From: an uncultured Planctomycetaceae bacterium
Lineage (GTDB): Bacteria > Planctomycetota > Planctomycetia > Pirellulales > Pirellulaceae
Direction: 5' to 3'
Assembly: GCA_903863885.1 (NCBI GenBank)
Contig: CAIPEB010000399.1
Span: 1-41,308 of the forward strand
DNA length: 41,308 nt
Shown here: positions 7,731 to 15,053 of the stretch, piece by piece
How positions within the stretch are numbered: the stretch's first letter is position 1
Layout of the letters: each line of letters starts with the position of its first letter
Notes under the pieces: generated by a model
The model's input: the letters and a program-made list of their open reading frames with translations, nothing else
Told to the model about the DNA's origin: nothing
Database searches by the model: none
Program-made: the position numbers and the translations under genes

Positions 7731-8579
7731 ATGTCAACGACCATGGCGTCCCAGACCAACTTTGTACCCGTAATCCACACGGCTACGGAACATGACGCCG
7801 AGACGTCGAGTGCCAATGACGAAATCCAGCAGGTTTGGCGCGAATACAAGTTGGATCCGACGCGAACAGAACTACGGAACCGGCTCGTGGAACGTTACCT
7901 GCCGCTGGTCAAATACAACGGTGAACGGATCTGGGCGCGGCTGCCGGAAGGCGTCGAACTGGACGACCTGGTCTCGGCGGGTGTGTTCGGATTGATGGAC
8001 GCCATCGACGCCTTCGATCTGACGCGGGGAGTGAAATTCGAAACGTACTGCGTGCCCCGCATCCGCGGTGCCATGCTGGACGAACTGCGCACCATGGACT
8101 GGGTGCCGCGTCTGGTTCGCTCCAAGGCCAGCAAGCTGGGCGAAGCCACCAAGACGCTCGAGACGCGGCTGGGTCGCCATCCCACCGAACTGGAACTGGC
8201 TGAGCACATGCAGCTGTCGGTCGCGGAACTCGAGAAGATGATGGTCGAGGCCAGCGCCGTCAATCTGATCAGCCTCAACAAGAAGTGGTACGAGACGGAC
8301 AGCTACAAGGATGTCCGAGAGATCGACATCCTCGAGGACAAGAAGGGTGAAGACCCGACCCGCCGCATTCAGAAGAACGACCTCATGCGGCTGGTCACCA
8401 AGGGACTGAACCGCAACGAACGGCTGATCATCATCCTCTACTACTACGAAGAACTCACGATGAAAGAGATCGGCGCCACGCTCGATCTCAGCGAAAGTCG
8501 TGTGAGCCAGATGCACAGCAGCATCGTCCAGCGTCTTCAGCTGCAGCTGGGCCGCCGTCGACCGGAATTCGGTACCTGA
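7731..8579 (+). CDS. fliA: RNA polymerase sigma-28 factor, FliA/WhiG family
   Basis: A group 3 sigma factor that directs RNA polymerase to late flagellar genes in motile bacteria. The 282-residue protein has region 2 (LVERYLPLVKYNGERIW, then ELDDLVSAGVFGLMDAIDAFD and FETYCVPRIRGAMLDELR), region 3 (GRHPTELELAEHMQLSVAEL) and region 4 (LNRNERLIIILYYYEELTMKEIGATL, ending in the helix-turn-helix SESRVSQMHSSIVQRL). The MLDELR and DWVPRLVR motifs are typical of FliA/WhiG. ATG 7731 is chosen over an in-frame ATG at 7719 because GGAGG at 7721-7725 sits five bases before it and would lie inside the coding region of the longer form. The roughly 270-base leader contains the hairpins listed separately. 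No FlgM anti-sigma gene is adjacent. Confidence 0.96.
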   Translation: MSTTMASQTNFVPVIHTATEHDAETSSANDEIQQVWREYKLDPTRTELRNRLVERYLPLVKYNGERIWARLPEGVELDDLVSAGVFGLMDAIDAFDLTRGVKFETYCVPRIRGAMLDELRTMDWVPRLVRSKASKLGEATKTLETRLGRHPTELELAEHMQLSVAELEKMMVEASAVNLISLNKKWYETDSYKDVREIDILEDKKGEDPTRRIQKNDLMRLVTKGLNRNERLIIILYYYEELTMKEIGATLDLSESRVSQMHSSIVQRLQLQLGRRRPEFGT

Positions 8580-8589
8580 GCCGGGCAAG

Positions 8590-8626
8590 AACAAAGAAAG
8601 CCCGGCTGTCTCGGACACAGCCGGGC
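8590..8626 (-). terminator. Intrinsic terminator between convergent genes
   Basis: A perfect 10-base stem, GCCCGGCTGT (8600-8609) with ACAGCCGGGC (8617-8626), encloses a seven-base loop. Read on the minus strand it is followed by a T-rich run (the complement of 8589-8599), as expected for a terminator of the Cys-rich protein gene. On the plus strand it lies 21 bases after the sigma-28 stop but lacks a T tract, so it may act as a weaker terminator or 3' stabilising hairpin there. A third copy of the arm (AGCCGGGC, 8579-8586) overlaps the fliA stop codon. Confidence 0.75.
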
Positions 8627-8784
8627 CCGCGGCGAATCTTCATTGACGTCCCGCTCAGGACAACGAACTCAGGAGTTGTGACCTTTCACTCGAACTCCGG
8701 CGATCAACGGGAGCGGGTTTTCATACCGGTGCGGCAGCACCGCTTTGGCTGGCGGTCCTGCCGCCTGGGTCTCCGAGCCAGCGA

Positions 8785-9678
8785 TCAATGGCTCAGGCTC
8801 GTTGCGTACACTCGGGAATTGCTGCCGGATCGCTTCAACTGGGCGGACTTGTCATTGATCTTCGGAGCTTCCACCGGCTGATCGTCCTTCTGGACAGAAT
8901 CACCCTTCTGGACCGAATCCGCCTTCTGTCCCTTGACGATCACGCCGCCGCCGCAGCTGTTGCATCCGGAGCTGATTCCGTATGACGAATACGGCAGCCC
9001 GTAGCCGAAACCGTAGCCGCAACCATAGCTGACGCCGCAGCCCTTGTCGCAGCTATTGCAGGGTGAGCACAGGGCACGGCGGGCATGAATCCGTGCGAAC
9101 AAACCAGGCCGCCGGCACGTCGAGCACGGATCGCCACACGGGTCGCATGCGTACTTGACGGTCGGAGAGCAGGTCGGTTCGCAGGTGCCGCAGTAGCTCC
9201 TGTAACCACACCAGCGCGAACGAAGCCCGTAGCCGCATCCCGCGTATCCCGGGACATAACCGCCCCAGATGTTCCCGTAACCGTACGAGCCGCAGCATCC
9301 GTTTGCGTACGGATAGCAGTTCGTCACGAGGCCCTTGCCTCCCACCACGGCCGGTTCTTCAATGGCTGGCTCGGGGGCCGGTTCAGCAGCGGCTTCAGCT
9401 GCCGGCTGCGGGGCCGGTTCAGCCGCAGGGGCCGGAGCGGGCGCAGGGGCCGGAGCAGGGGGGGCCGGCTCGGCTGCCGGCGCGGGGGCTGGGGCGGGCG
9501 CTGGGGCCGGTTCAGCCGCGGGAGGCGGCGGGACCGGTTGTGCTGCGGGCGCGGCGGCGGCAGGCGCAGGCTGTTCTTCCGCGATCAGCCTGGTGTAACG
9601 ATTGAACACCTGAGCACTGGCCGCCGAACTCATTGCTACTATCACCAGCGCAAGAGTCAGGCCAAACCACTTCGACAT
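8785..9678 (-). CDS. Secreted Ala/Pro-repeat, cysteine-rich protein
   Basis: A 297-residue exported protein of no named family that I recognise. It begins with a clear signal peptide (MSKWFGLTLALVIVAMSSAASA, cleavage near AQVF). Residues about 36-110 are almost entirely Ala, Pro and Glu. The rest holds 19 cysteines in Gly/Tyr-rich sequence with recurring CxxC, CGYG and PCxxCxxC patterns, and ends in a polar tail with two DSVQK repeats. The composition suggests a disulfide-crosslinked envelope or surface protein, as proline- and cysteine-rich wall proteins have been described in planctomycetes. CxxC clusters could also bind metal. ATG 9678 is chosen over a longer frame (to 9777) because AAGGAG lies about seven bases upstream and the signal peptide starts there. 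It converges with the sigma-28 gene across a shared terminator. Confidence 0.88.
   Translation of the reverse strand: MSKWFGLTLALVIVAMSSAASAQVFNRYTRLIAEEQPAPAAAAPAAQPVPPPPAAEPAPAPAPAPAPAAEPAPPAPAPAPAPAPAAEPAPQPAAEAAAEPAPEPAIEEPAVVGGKGLVTNCYPYANGCCGSYGYGNIWGGYVPGYAGCGYGLRSRWCGYRSYCGTCEPTCSPTVKYACDPCGDPCSTCRRPGLFARIHARRALCSPCNSCDKGCGVSYGCGYGFGYGLPYSSYGISSGCNSCGGGVIVKGQKADSVQKGDSVQKDDQPVEAPKINDKSAQLKRSGSNSRVYATSLSH
9349..9573 (-). repeat. Ala/Pro-coding low-complexity repeat
   Basis: GGCGCTGGGGC-like units (plus-strand reading) encode alternating Ala-Pro dipeptides with occasional Glu within the cysteine-rich secreted protein. The low complexity opens long spurious frames on the opposite strand. 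Such tracts are prone to length change by slippage and probably form a stiff extended linker. Confidence 0.85.
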
Positions 9679-10207
9679 GACATTAACTCCTTCAACAAAC
9701 ACCCTCGAAACGGGCCATTCACACCGACGCACGGAAGAAGGTGCCCTACGCATGGAAACCTGATCCATGGCGCTCACGCATTACCTGTGCGTGGCGAAGA
9801 GCCCGTTGTGCGTCCTTGGAAAGATGCCACGCGCTTTCATGTTGTGCAAATGCTGCCGGGGAATTTTCAAGCGAAGAACCTGATCACCCCCTGACGGTCG
9901 CACCGATCGGATGCCGGATGCCGGATGTCTGGGAGGCCACGGATGCGCACGGATGAGCACGCATAAGAACCGGTCAGTTGAAATCCTGTTCGATGGAACG
10001 GGTGCTTTGGCTGCTTGTGCCAGCGGCGCGGCCGCGTTGAGTGACGCGGGGTTTCTTGTCCGCGACGATCCGCGGCCTTTCCGGGGTGATGCCTGATGTG
10101 GTTGCCAAGAGTTATATTCACTGTCGAATTTGCCACTTTTGCCTCCGGACTTCACGACCTTCGCACGGCACACGGGACAATCGACTTTGACATACGGAGT
10201 CAGACTG
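9679..10207. other. Divergent intergenic region with short tandem repeats
   Basis: About 530 bases between the divergently transcribed Cys-rich protein and LRR lipoprotein genes, presumably carrying both promoters. No gene is supported; open frames here have no domain or ribosome site. The stretch contains the short tandem repeats at 9908-9967 listed separately. I could not identify convincing -10/-35 pairs. Confidence 0.6.
9908..9967. repeat. Short tandem repeats (CGGATGC x3; CACGGATGAG-type decamer x3)
   Basis: Positions 9908-9928 hold CGGATGC, CGGATGC, CGGATGT in tandem. Positions 9938-9967 hold three consecutive decamers, CACGGATGCG, CACGGATGAG and CACGCATAAG. The shared core CGGATG suggests a common origin. 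This looks like a dispersed intergenic repeat family rather than a gene feature. Confidence 0.7.
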
Positions 10208-11431
10208 ATGAGTTGTTACAACCGCTGCACGCTGCTCGTCCTGGCCCTGACGATTTCGGCATTTGCTTGCCTCGGCGCGGCAGGTTGTCGACCCGCGAAA
10301 CAGGCCGGCTCGGCGCCCGAGTCGCCAGCCCCGGCCAAGGAACCTTCGCGTACTGCATCCGCCGACCAGGCTTCAGCCGTGGCGGCCGTCGAAAGTCTCG
10401 CAGGCAAAGATCGCAAGGATGCGATTCGCCGCGACAAGTCAGGCAGCGTCATCGCAGTGGATCTCACCGGAGCCCGCGTTTCGGACGGGGATCTGGATGC
10501 GCTGAAGCAGCTTGAATCGCTGCAGGACGTCAACTTGAAACAGACCGGAATCACGGATACCGGACTGAAAGCCCTGGCCGCCATGCCGGACTTGAAGAGA
10601 ATCCGCGTTTCGGAAACGGCCATCACCGACGAGGGACTCGCGACGCTGAAAGGCAAGAAGGGTCTCGAAGTCCTGGATCTGCGCGACTGCAAGGCGCTGA
10701 CGGATGCGGGCCTGTCGCATCTGAAGGGAATCTCCGGTTTGAAAGTCCTGATGGTATCGGGGGCGAAGATCACCGATGCCGGCGTGGCGAATCTCGCCGG
10801 CCTGACCAATCTTCGAGTCTTGAGTCTGATCGAGACCTCCGTCGACGATGCGGGGCTCGAGCACCTGAAACAGTTAAAGCAGCTGGAAGAGTTGAACCTG
10901 TTCCGTGCTCCGGTAACGGGCAAGGGCCTGGCCGCTCTGGGCGGGCTGACGAAGCTCAAGCGACTGGTGCTGAGGGGCACTCGCGTCGATGGCGGCGGCT
11001 TGGCCCAACTTGGACCGCTCGTGAACCTCGCGGAACTGGATCTCAGCGAAACTCCCGTCAGCAATCAGGGGCTGGAGGTGCTGAAGGCTCTGCCCAAGCT
11101 CGAAGACCTGAATCTCTGGGCCTCGCGGGTGGGCGACGACGGGATGTCAGCCATTGGCCAACTGACCGGACTGAAGCGGTTGAACCTCGACCACGTGGGC
11201 GATCCGTCGCAGAACATCGCGCTGACGGACAAAGGGGTTCAGTATCTGGCCGGCCTGGCACAACTCGAGTGGATTCACATGGGCAAGACCCAGGTCGGCG
11301 ATGGGGGGCTTGAGGCATTCAAGGGGCTGACGCATCTGAAGGAACTCATCGTGACGCATTGCCCCAACGTCACCGACGCCGGCGCCGCCAAGTTGAAACA
11401 GGCCCGTCCGGATCTGACGATTTCCCGGTAG
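10208..11431 (+). CDS. Leucine-rich-repeat lipoprotein
   Basis: A 407-residue exported protein whose body is built from leucine-rich repeats, likely for protein-protein interaction at the cell surface or in the periplasm. ATG 10208 has GGAG at about eight bases and begins a lipoprotein-type signal (MSCYNRCTLLVLALTISAF, lipobox region GAAGC, Cys27). An in-frame ATG 78 bases upstream would bury the signal and is rejected. After a Pro/Ala-rich spacer, about 12 repeats follow with the consensus L-xx-L-x-L-xx-T-x-I/V-T/D-D-x-G-L-xx-L (for example TGITDTGLKAL, AKITDAGVANL, CPNVTDAGAAKL). No catalytic domain or kinase is attached. LRR proteins of this ITDAGL type are abundant in planctomycetes, and the individual partners are generally unknown. 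The next gene starts 110 bases downstream on the same strand. Confidence 0.92.
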   Translation: MSCYNRCTLLVLALTISAFACLGAAGCRPAKQAGSAPESPAPAKEPSRTASADQASAVAAVESLAGKDRKDAIRRDKSGSVIAVDLTGARVSDGDLDALKQLESLQDVNLKQTGITDTGLKALAAMPDLKRIRVSETAITDEGLATLKGKKGLEVLDLRDCKALTDAGLSHLKGISGLKVLMVSGAKITDAGVANLAGLTNLRVLSLIETSVDDAGLEHLKQLKQLEELNLFRAPVTGKGLAALGGLTKLKRLVLRGTRVDGGGLAQLGPLVNLAELDLSETPVSNQGLEVLKALPKLEDLNLWASRVGDDGMSAIGQLTGLKRLNLDHVGDPSQNIALTDKGVQYLAGLAQLEWIHMGKTQVGDGGLEAFKGLTHLKELIVTHCPNVTDAGAAKLKQARPDLTISR

Positions 11432-11446
11432 CCGGAAGTTGGTCAT

Positions 11447-11465
11447 CCTCCAGACTCCGGTCTCC
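11447..11465 (-). repeat. Degenerate GGAGTCT heptamer repeat
   Basis: Read on the minus strand, this is GGAGACC GGAGTCT GGAGG, a short degenerate version of the GAGTCTG heptamer that is tandemly repeated at the end of the window. It lies in the gap between the LRR lipoprotein and the small lipoprotein. Confidence 0.4.
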
Positions 11466-11541
11466 GCGTTTTCGCCCAAATTGGTCTTGGGTGTTTTGGG
11501 CAACGACGGTAAACTCCGCGCGCCGAGAAGGGAGTCCGTCG

Positions 11542-11898
11542 ATGAATTCCGTACGCTGCTGCGCGATTGTGCTGCTCGCCACCGTGATGTTTGCTGGGTG
11601 CCGTTCGAACGAGCCTCACCCAGCGCAGCCCGGCTACGCATATTCTCCCTATGGCCAGTATCCGGCGCAACAGCCAGTGCAATATGCGGTACCGTACGCC
11701 GCTGCACCGGTTTATGCGCAAGCCACGGATTGCTGCACCCCGTGCACCCCGGTGGCAACCGGTGTCGGGACACCAACGCCCATTCCGTCGCCAGCGGCCG
11801 GAGTAGTCAGTCCGGCGCCGCAAACCGTGCCGGCCCCAACCGCCGCGGGACAGCGGTCTGCGATCCGCGCGGTCGAACCGCGTCCCGCCTCTCGTTGA
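11542..11898 (+). CDS. Small Pro/Tyr-rich lipoprotein
   Basis: A 118-residue hypothetical lipoprotein. ATG 11542 has AAGGGAG seven bases upstream. The signal MNSVRCCAIVLLATVMFAGC has a good lipobox (FAGC, Cys20). The mature part is low complexity: a Tyr/Gln/Pro-rich stretch (QPGYAYSPYGQYPAQQPVQ), a CCTPCTP cysteine cluster, then a Pro/Ala/Thr-rich tail. No domain is recognisable. Its composition echoes the Cys-rich secreted protein at 8785-9678, suggesting another small envelope protein. It ends 40 bases before the convergent purD stop. Confidence 0.8.
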   Translation: MNSVRCCAIVLLATVMFAGCRSNEPHPAQPGYAYSPYGQYPAQQPVQYAVPYAAAPVYAQATDCCTPCTPVATGVGTPTPIPSPAAGVVSPAPQTVPAPTAAGQRSAIRAVEPRPASR

Positions 11899-11938
11899 TG
11901 GAGAGCACCCGGACTGCGGCCCCTCTTGGCCTTTCGCG

Positions 11939-13246
11939 TCACGCTCCCGGTTCGCTGACGCTGCGCGCTTTGTCCGAGATATCCTTGCGGCACCATGCGC
12001 CTTCCCAGCGGATGCATCGGACAGCGGCGTAGGCCTGACGTTTGGCGGCGGCAATGGACTCACCCAGTGCCGTCACGCCAAGCACGCGTCCGCCGCTGGT
12101 CACGACCTGGCCGTCGCGCATGGCGGTTCCGGCGTGGAAGACCTTCACGTCGGGCAGCTGGTCGGCTTCCTCGATCCCGCGGATCGGTTTGTTCTTTTCG
12201 TAGGCGTCGGGGTATCCTTCGGAGGCCATCACCACGCAGACAGCTGGACGCGGATCCCAGCGGACCGAGGTCAATTCATCGAGTCGGCCATCGACGGTGG
12301 CTTCGAGGATATCGACCAGGTCGGATTGCAGCCGCATCAGGATCGGCTGGCACTCGGGGTCGCCGAATCGCACGTTGTATTCGAGTACCTTCGGGCCCTG
12401 GTTGGTCATCATCAGGCCCGCGTAGAGGACTCCGCGAAACGGATTTCGCGAGCGCTTCATGGCGTGTACGGTCGGCACCAGGACGTGTTCCTGGATCCAT
12501 CTCAGCGTTGCTTCCGTGACGAGCGGTGCAGGGGAGTAGGCCCCCATGCCGCCGGTGTTGGGGCCCGTATCGCCGTCATAGGCGGGCTTATGGTCCTGAG
12601 CCGGGGGCAATATCAGAATTGTGCTTCCGTCGGTGATTGCCAGGACGCTGGCTTCCTGGCCGTGCAGGCGGTCTTCGATTACGAGCTGATTTCCGGCGTC
12701 GCCGAATTCACGGCGTCGGGCGATTCGGTCGATGGCATCCAGCGCTTCGCGGCGAGTGCCGCAGACGATCGCTCCTTTGCCTGCGGCGAGCCCGTCTGCT
12801 TTGACGACGACGGGCACGGCTTCGTCCTGAACCGGGTAGCGAGTTTCGATGAATCGCGTGGCGCGTTCTGCGTCGTTAAAGACGTGGAAGTCGGCGGAAG
12901 GCACATCCGCACTGCGAAGCAGTTCCTTGCAGAAGACCTTGCTGCCTTCAAGTTGCGCGGCGGCTTTGCTCGGCCCGAAGACCCGCAGTTTGGCACGCTC
13001 GAATGCGTCCACGATGCCGGCGCAGAGCGGAGCCTCGGGACCGACGACGGTCAAGCCGACGTCGTTGTTCTGGGCAAAACGGACGAGGCCCGGCAGATCG
13101 GTGGCCGGAATGTTGACATTTTCGGCCTCCTCGGCCGTACCTGCGTTGCCCGGCGCGACAAACACGCGGTCCACCCGCGGGCTTTGGCGGATTTTCCAGG
13201 CCAGCGCGTGTTCGCGGCCCCCGTTGCCGACAATCAAGACCTTCAT
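11939..13246 (-). CDS. purD: Phosphoribosylamine--glycine ligase (GARS)
   Basis: Cytoplasmic ATP-grasp enzyme of purine synthesis that joins glycine to phosphoribosylamine. The 435-residue protein has the PurD domain order: N-terminal domain with MKVLIVGNGGREHALAWK and PGNAGT, GPEAPLCAGIVDAFE, ATP-grasp core with VVVKADGLAAGKGAIVC, then GDTGPNTGGMGAYSPAPL and NVRFGDPECQPILMRLQSDL. ATG 13246 is preceded by GAGGAGG with ideal spacing; a six-codon longer frame is rejected. The C-terminus has a slightly long Arg/Lys-containing tail (RKDISDKARSVSEPGA). It is convergent with the small lipoprotein and divergent from the Rieske gene. No other pur gene is next to it. Confidence 0.97.
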   Translation of the reverse strand: MKVLIVGNGGREHALAWKIRQSPRVDRVFVAPGNAGTAEEAENVNIPATDLPGLVRFAQNNDVGLTVVGPEAPLCAGIVDAFERAKLRVFGPSKAAAQLEGSKVFCKELLRSADVPSADFHVFNDAERATRFIETRYPVQDEAVPVVVKADGLAAGKGAIVCGTRREALDAIDRIARRREFGDAGNQLVIEDRLHGQEASVLAITDGSTILILPPAQDHKPAYDGDTGPNTGGMGAYSPAPLVTEATLRWIQEHVLVPTVHAMKRSRNPFRGVLYAGLMMTNQGPKVLEYNVRFGDPECQPILMRLQSDLVDILEATVDGRLDELTSVRWDPRPAVCVVMASEGYPDAYEKNKPIRGIEEADQLPDVKVFHAGTAMRDGQVVTSGGRVLGVTALGESIAAAKRQAYAAVRCIRWEGAWCRKDISDKARSVSEPGA

Positions 13247-13360
13247 GGATTCCTCCTCGAGCATTGGAAGGTCTGGATTTTAGGATAGTGCGAGCGTGCT
13301 TGAAAGGCAGGCGGAGCCGGACGGCCTTTTCGTCGCAGCGGTGGGTGCCGATCCTGCAGG

Positions 13361-13389
13361 TTGACAATAATCGGACGGCTGCTTCCAAT
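13361..13389 (+). promoter_or_regulatory. Candidate promoter for the Rieske/cytochrome b cluster
   Basis: A perfect -35 box, TTGACA, lies at 13361-13366. At a 17-base spacing the -10 position reads TCCAAT, a poor match to TATAAT. It is about 140 bases upstream of the Rieske start, within the divergent purD-Rieske gap, which is where the cluster promoter should be. Activator-dependent promoters often have poor -10 boxes, but the match could be chance. Confidence 0.28.
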
Positions 13390-13527
13390 GGAATCGAAGG
13401 TCTGTCGGACAACGCCGCCCGACGCGATCGGGCGGTCCCCGCCGGTCCGGTGCAAAGTCGCCAACCGCTATGACGCTGTGCAGCGCTGCGCGACTCAAGC
13501 TGCGCGCGCTGCTGGGAGTTGGAGGCG

Positions 13528-14157
13528 ATGGCAGAACCAGAACCCACACTGAAACAGACTTCGCTCGCTGCATTGTCCCGTTCGCCCGAACAGGGATCGG
13601 CTCAGTGCGGATGCTGCGCGCAAATCCCGACGACCAGCCACCGCCGCGGTTTTTTGTCGGCCGCTGTCGGGTTATTGATCGGCTCGCCGCTGGCCGTCGG
13701 ATTTACGACCTTGACCGCGAGCTACCTGCTCTGGCTTCTGGGCAGCGTGCGGTTCATGTTCCCGAATTTGCGACTCGAGCCGCCCAGCCGGTTCAAAGCC
13801 GGTTATCCGGCGGACTTGGCACCGGGCCAGGTGGATGCGAGTTATACGGCTCGCCAGGGAGCCTGGATTGTCCGCCACGAGTACGAAGGCCAGCCTCAGA
13901 TCTTTGCCTTGAAGGCCGTCTGCACCCATCTCGGCTGTACGCCCGTGTGGCTGGAGGCGGAGGCGAAATTCAAGTGTCCGTGTCATGGCAGCGGTTTTTA
14001 TCGCGACGGCATCAATTTCGAGGGACCGGCGCCTCGTCCCCTGGAGCGGTTTGCCATACGCATCGCCGACGACGGACGGATCGAAGTCGACAAGAGCCGC
14101 AAGTTCCAGCAGGAACTCGGAGAGTGGGCCGACCCCGCGTCGTTCGTCACTGTTTGA
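13528..14157 (+). CDS. Rieske iron-sulfur protein of a bc-type complex
   Basis: The 2Fe-2S subunit that accepts the first electron from quinol at the Qo site. The 209-residue protein has an unusual 36-residue N-terminal extension containing CGCC, then a twin-arginine-like signal and membrane anchor (SHRRGFLSAAVGL through a helix at about residues 50-72). The cluster motifs are CTHLGC (Cys132, His134, Cys137) and CPCHGS (Cys150, Cys152, His153), complete for two Cys and two His ligands plus the stabilising disulfide. ATG 13528 has GGAGG immediately upstream (only two bases spacing) and GGGAG nine bases upstream; a TTG three codons earlier is also possible. It leads the respiratory gene cluster, with cytochrome b 61 bases downstream. 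Confidence 0.95.
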   Translation: MAEPEPTLKQTSLAALSRSPEQGSAQCGCCAQIPTTSHRRGFLSAAVGLLIGSPLAVGFTTLTASYLLWLLGSVRFMFPNLRLEPPSRFKAGYPADLAPGQVDASYTARQGAWIVRHEYEGQPQIFALKAVCTHLGCTPVWLEAEAKFKCPCHGSGFYRDGINFEGPAPRPLERFAIRIADDGRIEVDKSRKFQQELGEWADPASFVTV

Positions 14158-14218
14158 TTTTCACCCCGACCGTATTCGTTTTTGAACCCCTTCCTCCCGC
14201 CGACCGAACCCATCGATC

Positions 14219-14995
14219 ATGCCGAACATCGGTGAACGAATTCGTCAAACGCAGCTTTGGAAAAGCGTCTTTCGTCATCCGATGCCTCTGGACCGCCGCA
14301 ACCGCGTGCTGGTGGTGCTGACCAATCTGATTCTGCATCTGCACCCGGTCGCCATGCGCCGGCACGGCCTGAGGCTGAGTTACACGTGGTGCATGGGCGG
14401 CATTACGTTCTTCCTGTTCTGTGTCGAGACGATCACCGGCGTGCTGCTGATGTTCTATTACCGGCCGACGCTTCAATGGGCCTACCACGATATCCTGGCC
14501 TTGCGCGACGCCGCTTCGCTCGGCGTCCTGCGCGAACTTCATCGTTGGGCCGGCCACGGAATGGTGATCACCGTGATGCTGCACATGTATCGCGTGTTTC
14601 TCACGGGCAGCTACAAACCGCCGCGCGAGTTCAATTGGATCGTCGGCGTGGTTCTGCTGGTGTGTACATTGCTGCTCTCCTTCACGGGGTACCTGCTTCC
14701 CGCCGACCAGTTGGCGATGTGGGCGATCACGGTGGGGTCCAACATGGCCCGCGCGACTCCGCTGGTGGGAAACGAGGGGCCCGGTTCGTCGCTGCTGACC
14801 GTTGACGGCGTCAACATGATCACCGACTCGTCGGACGTTCGATTCGGGTTGCTCGGCGCCCGCACGGTCGGAGAAGTGACCTTGAACCGGTTCTACGTTT
14901 ATCACTGCGTCGGCATTCCTCTAGCGGCCGCGTTTCTGATGGCCGTTCATTTCTGGCGTGTTCGAAAAGATGGAGGCATCAGCGGGCCGTTGTGA
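14219..14995 (+). CDS. Cytochrome b, N-terminal (b6-type) subunit
   Basis: The dihaem quinol-oxidising membrane subunit. At 258 residues it corresponds to the b6-type half of a split cytochrome b. Four helices are seen, with paired haem ligands His108/His122 in helix B (HRWAGHGMVITVMLH) and His229/His244 in helix D. The 14 residues between the helix D histidines match the cytochrome b6 spacing rather than the usual 13 of mitochondrial-type b. Further family motifs are KPPREFNWIVGVVL, TGYLLPADQLAMWA (cd1/Qo region) and the C-terminal HFWRVRKDGGISGP. The N-terminus has an extra cytoplasmic segment before the first helix. The start ATG 14219 has no strong ribosome site but matches family length. 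The remaining part of cytochrome b is the next gene. Confidence 0.94.
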   Translation: MPNIGERIRQTQLWKSVFRHPMPLDRRNRVLVVLTNLILHLHPVAMRRHGLRLSYTWCMGGITFFLFCVETITGVLLMFYYRPTLQWAYHDILALRDAASLGVLRELHRWAGHGMVITVMLHMYRVFLTGSYKPPREFNWIVGVVLLVCTLLLSFTGYLLPADQLAMWAITVGSNMARATPLVGNEGPGSSLLTVDGVNMITDSSDVRFGLLGARTVGEVTLNRFYVYHCVGIPLAAAFLMAVHFWRVRKDGGISGPL

Positions 14996-15053
14996 CGGAA
15001 GTCGAGCATTCTGACCCCCGTCACAGTCGCGTTCGGAGATGGAAGCGTAAGGC

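Noticed and set aside
9085-9894. 269-codon plus-strand open frame, and related frames at 9303-9605 and 9335-9598
   Set aside because: They are antisense to the Ala/Pro repeat and Cys-rich coding region; the composition is pure repeat shadow with no domain or ribosome site.
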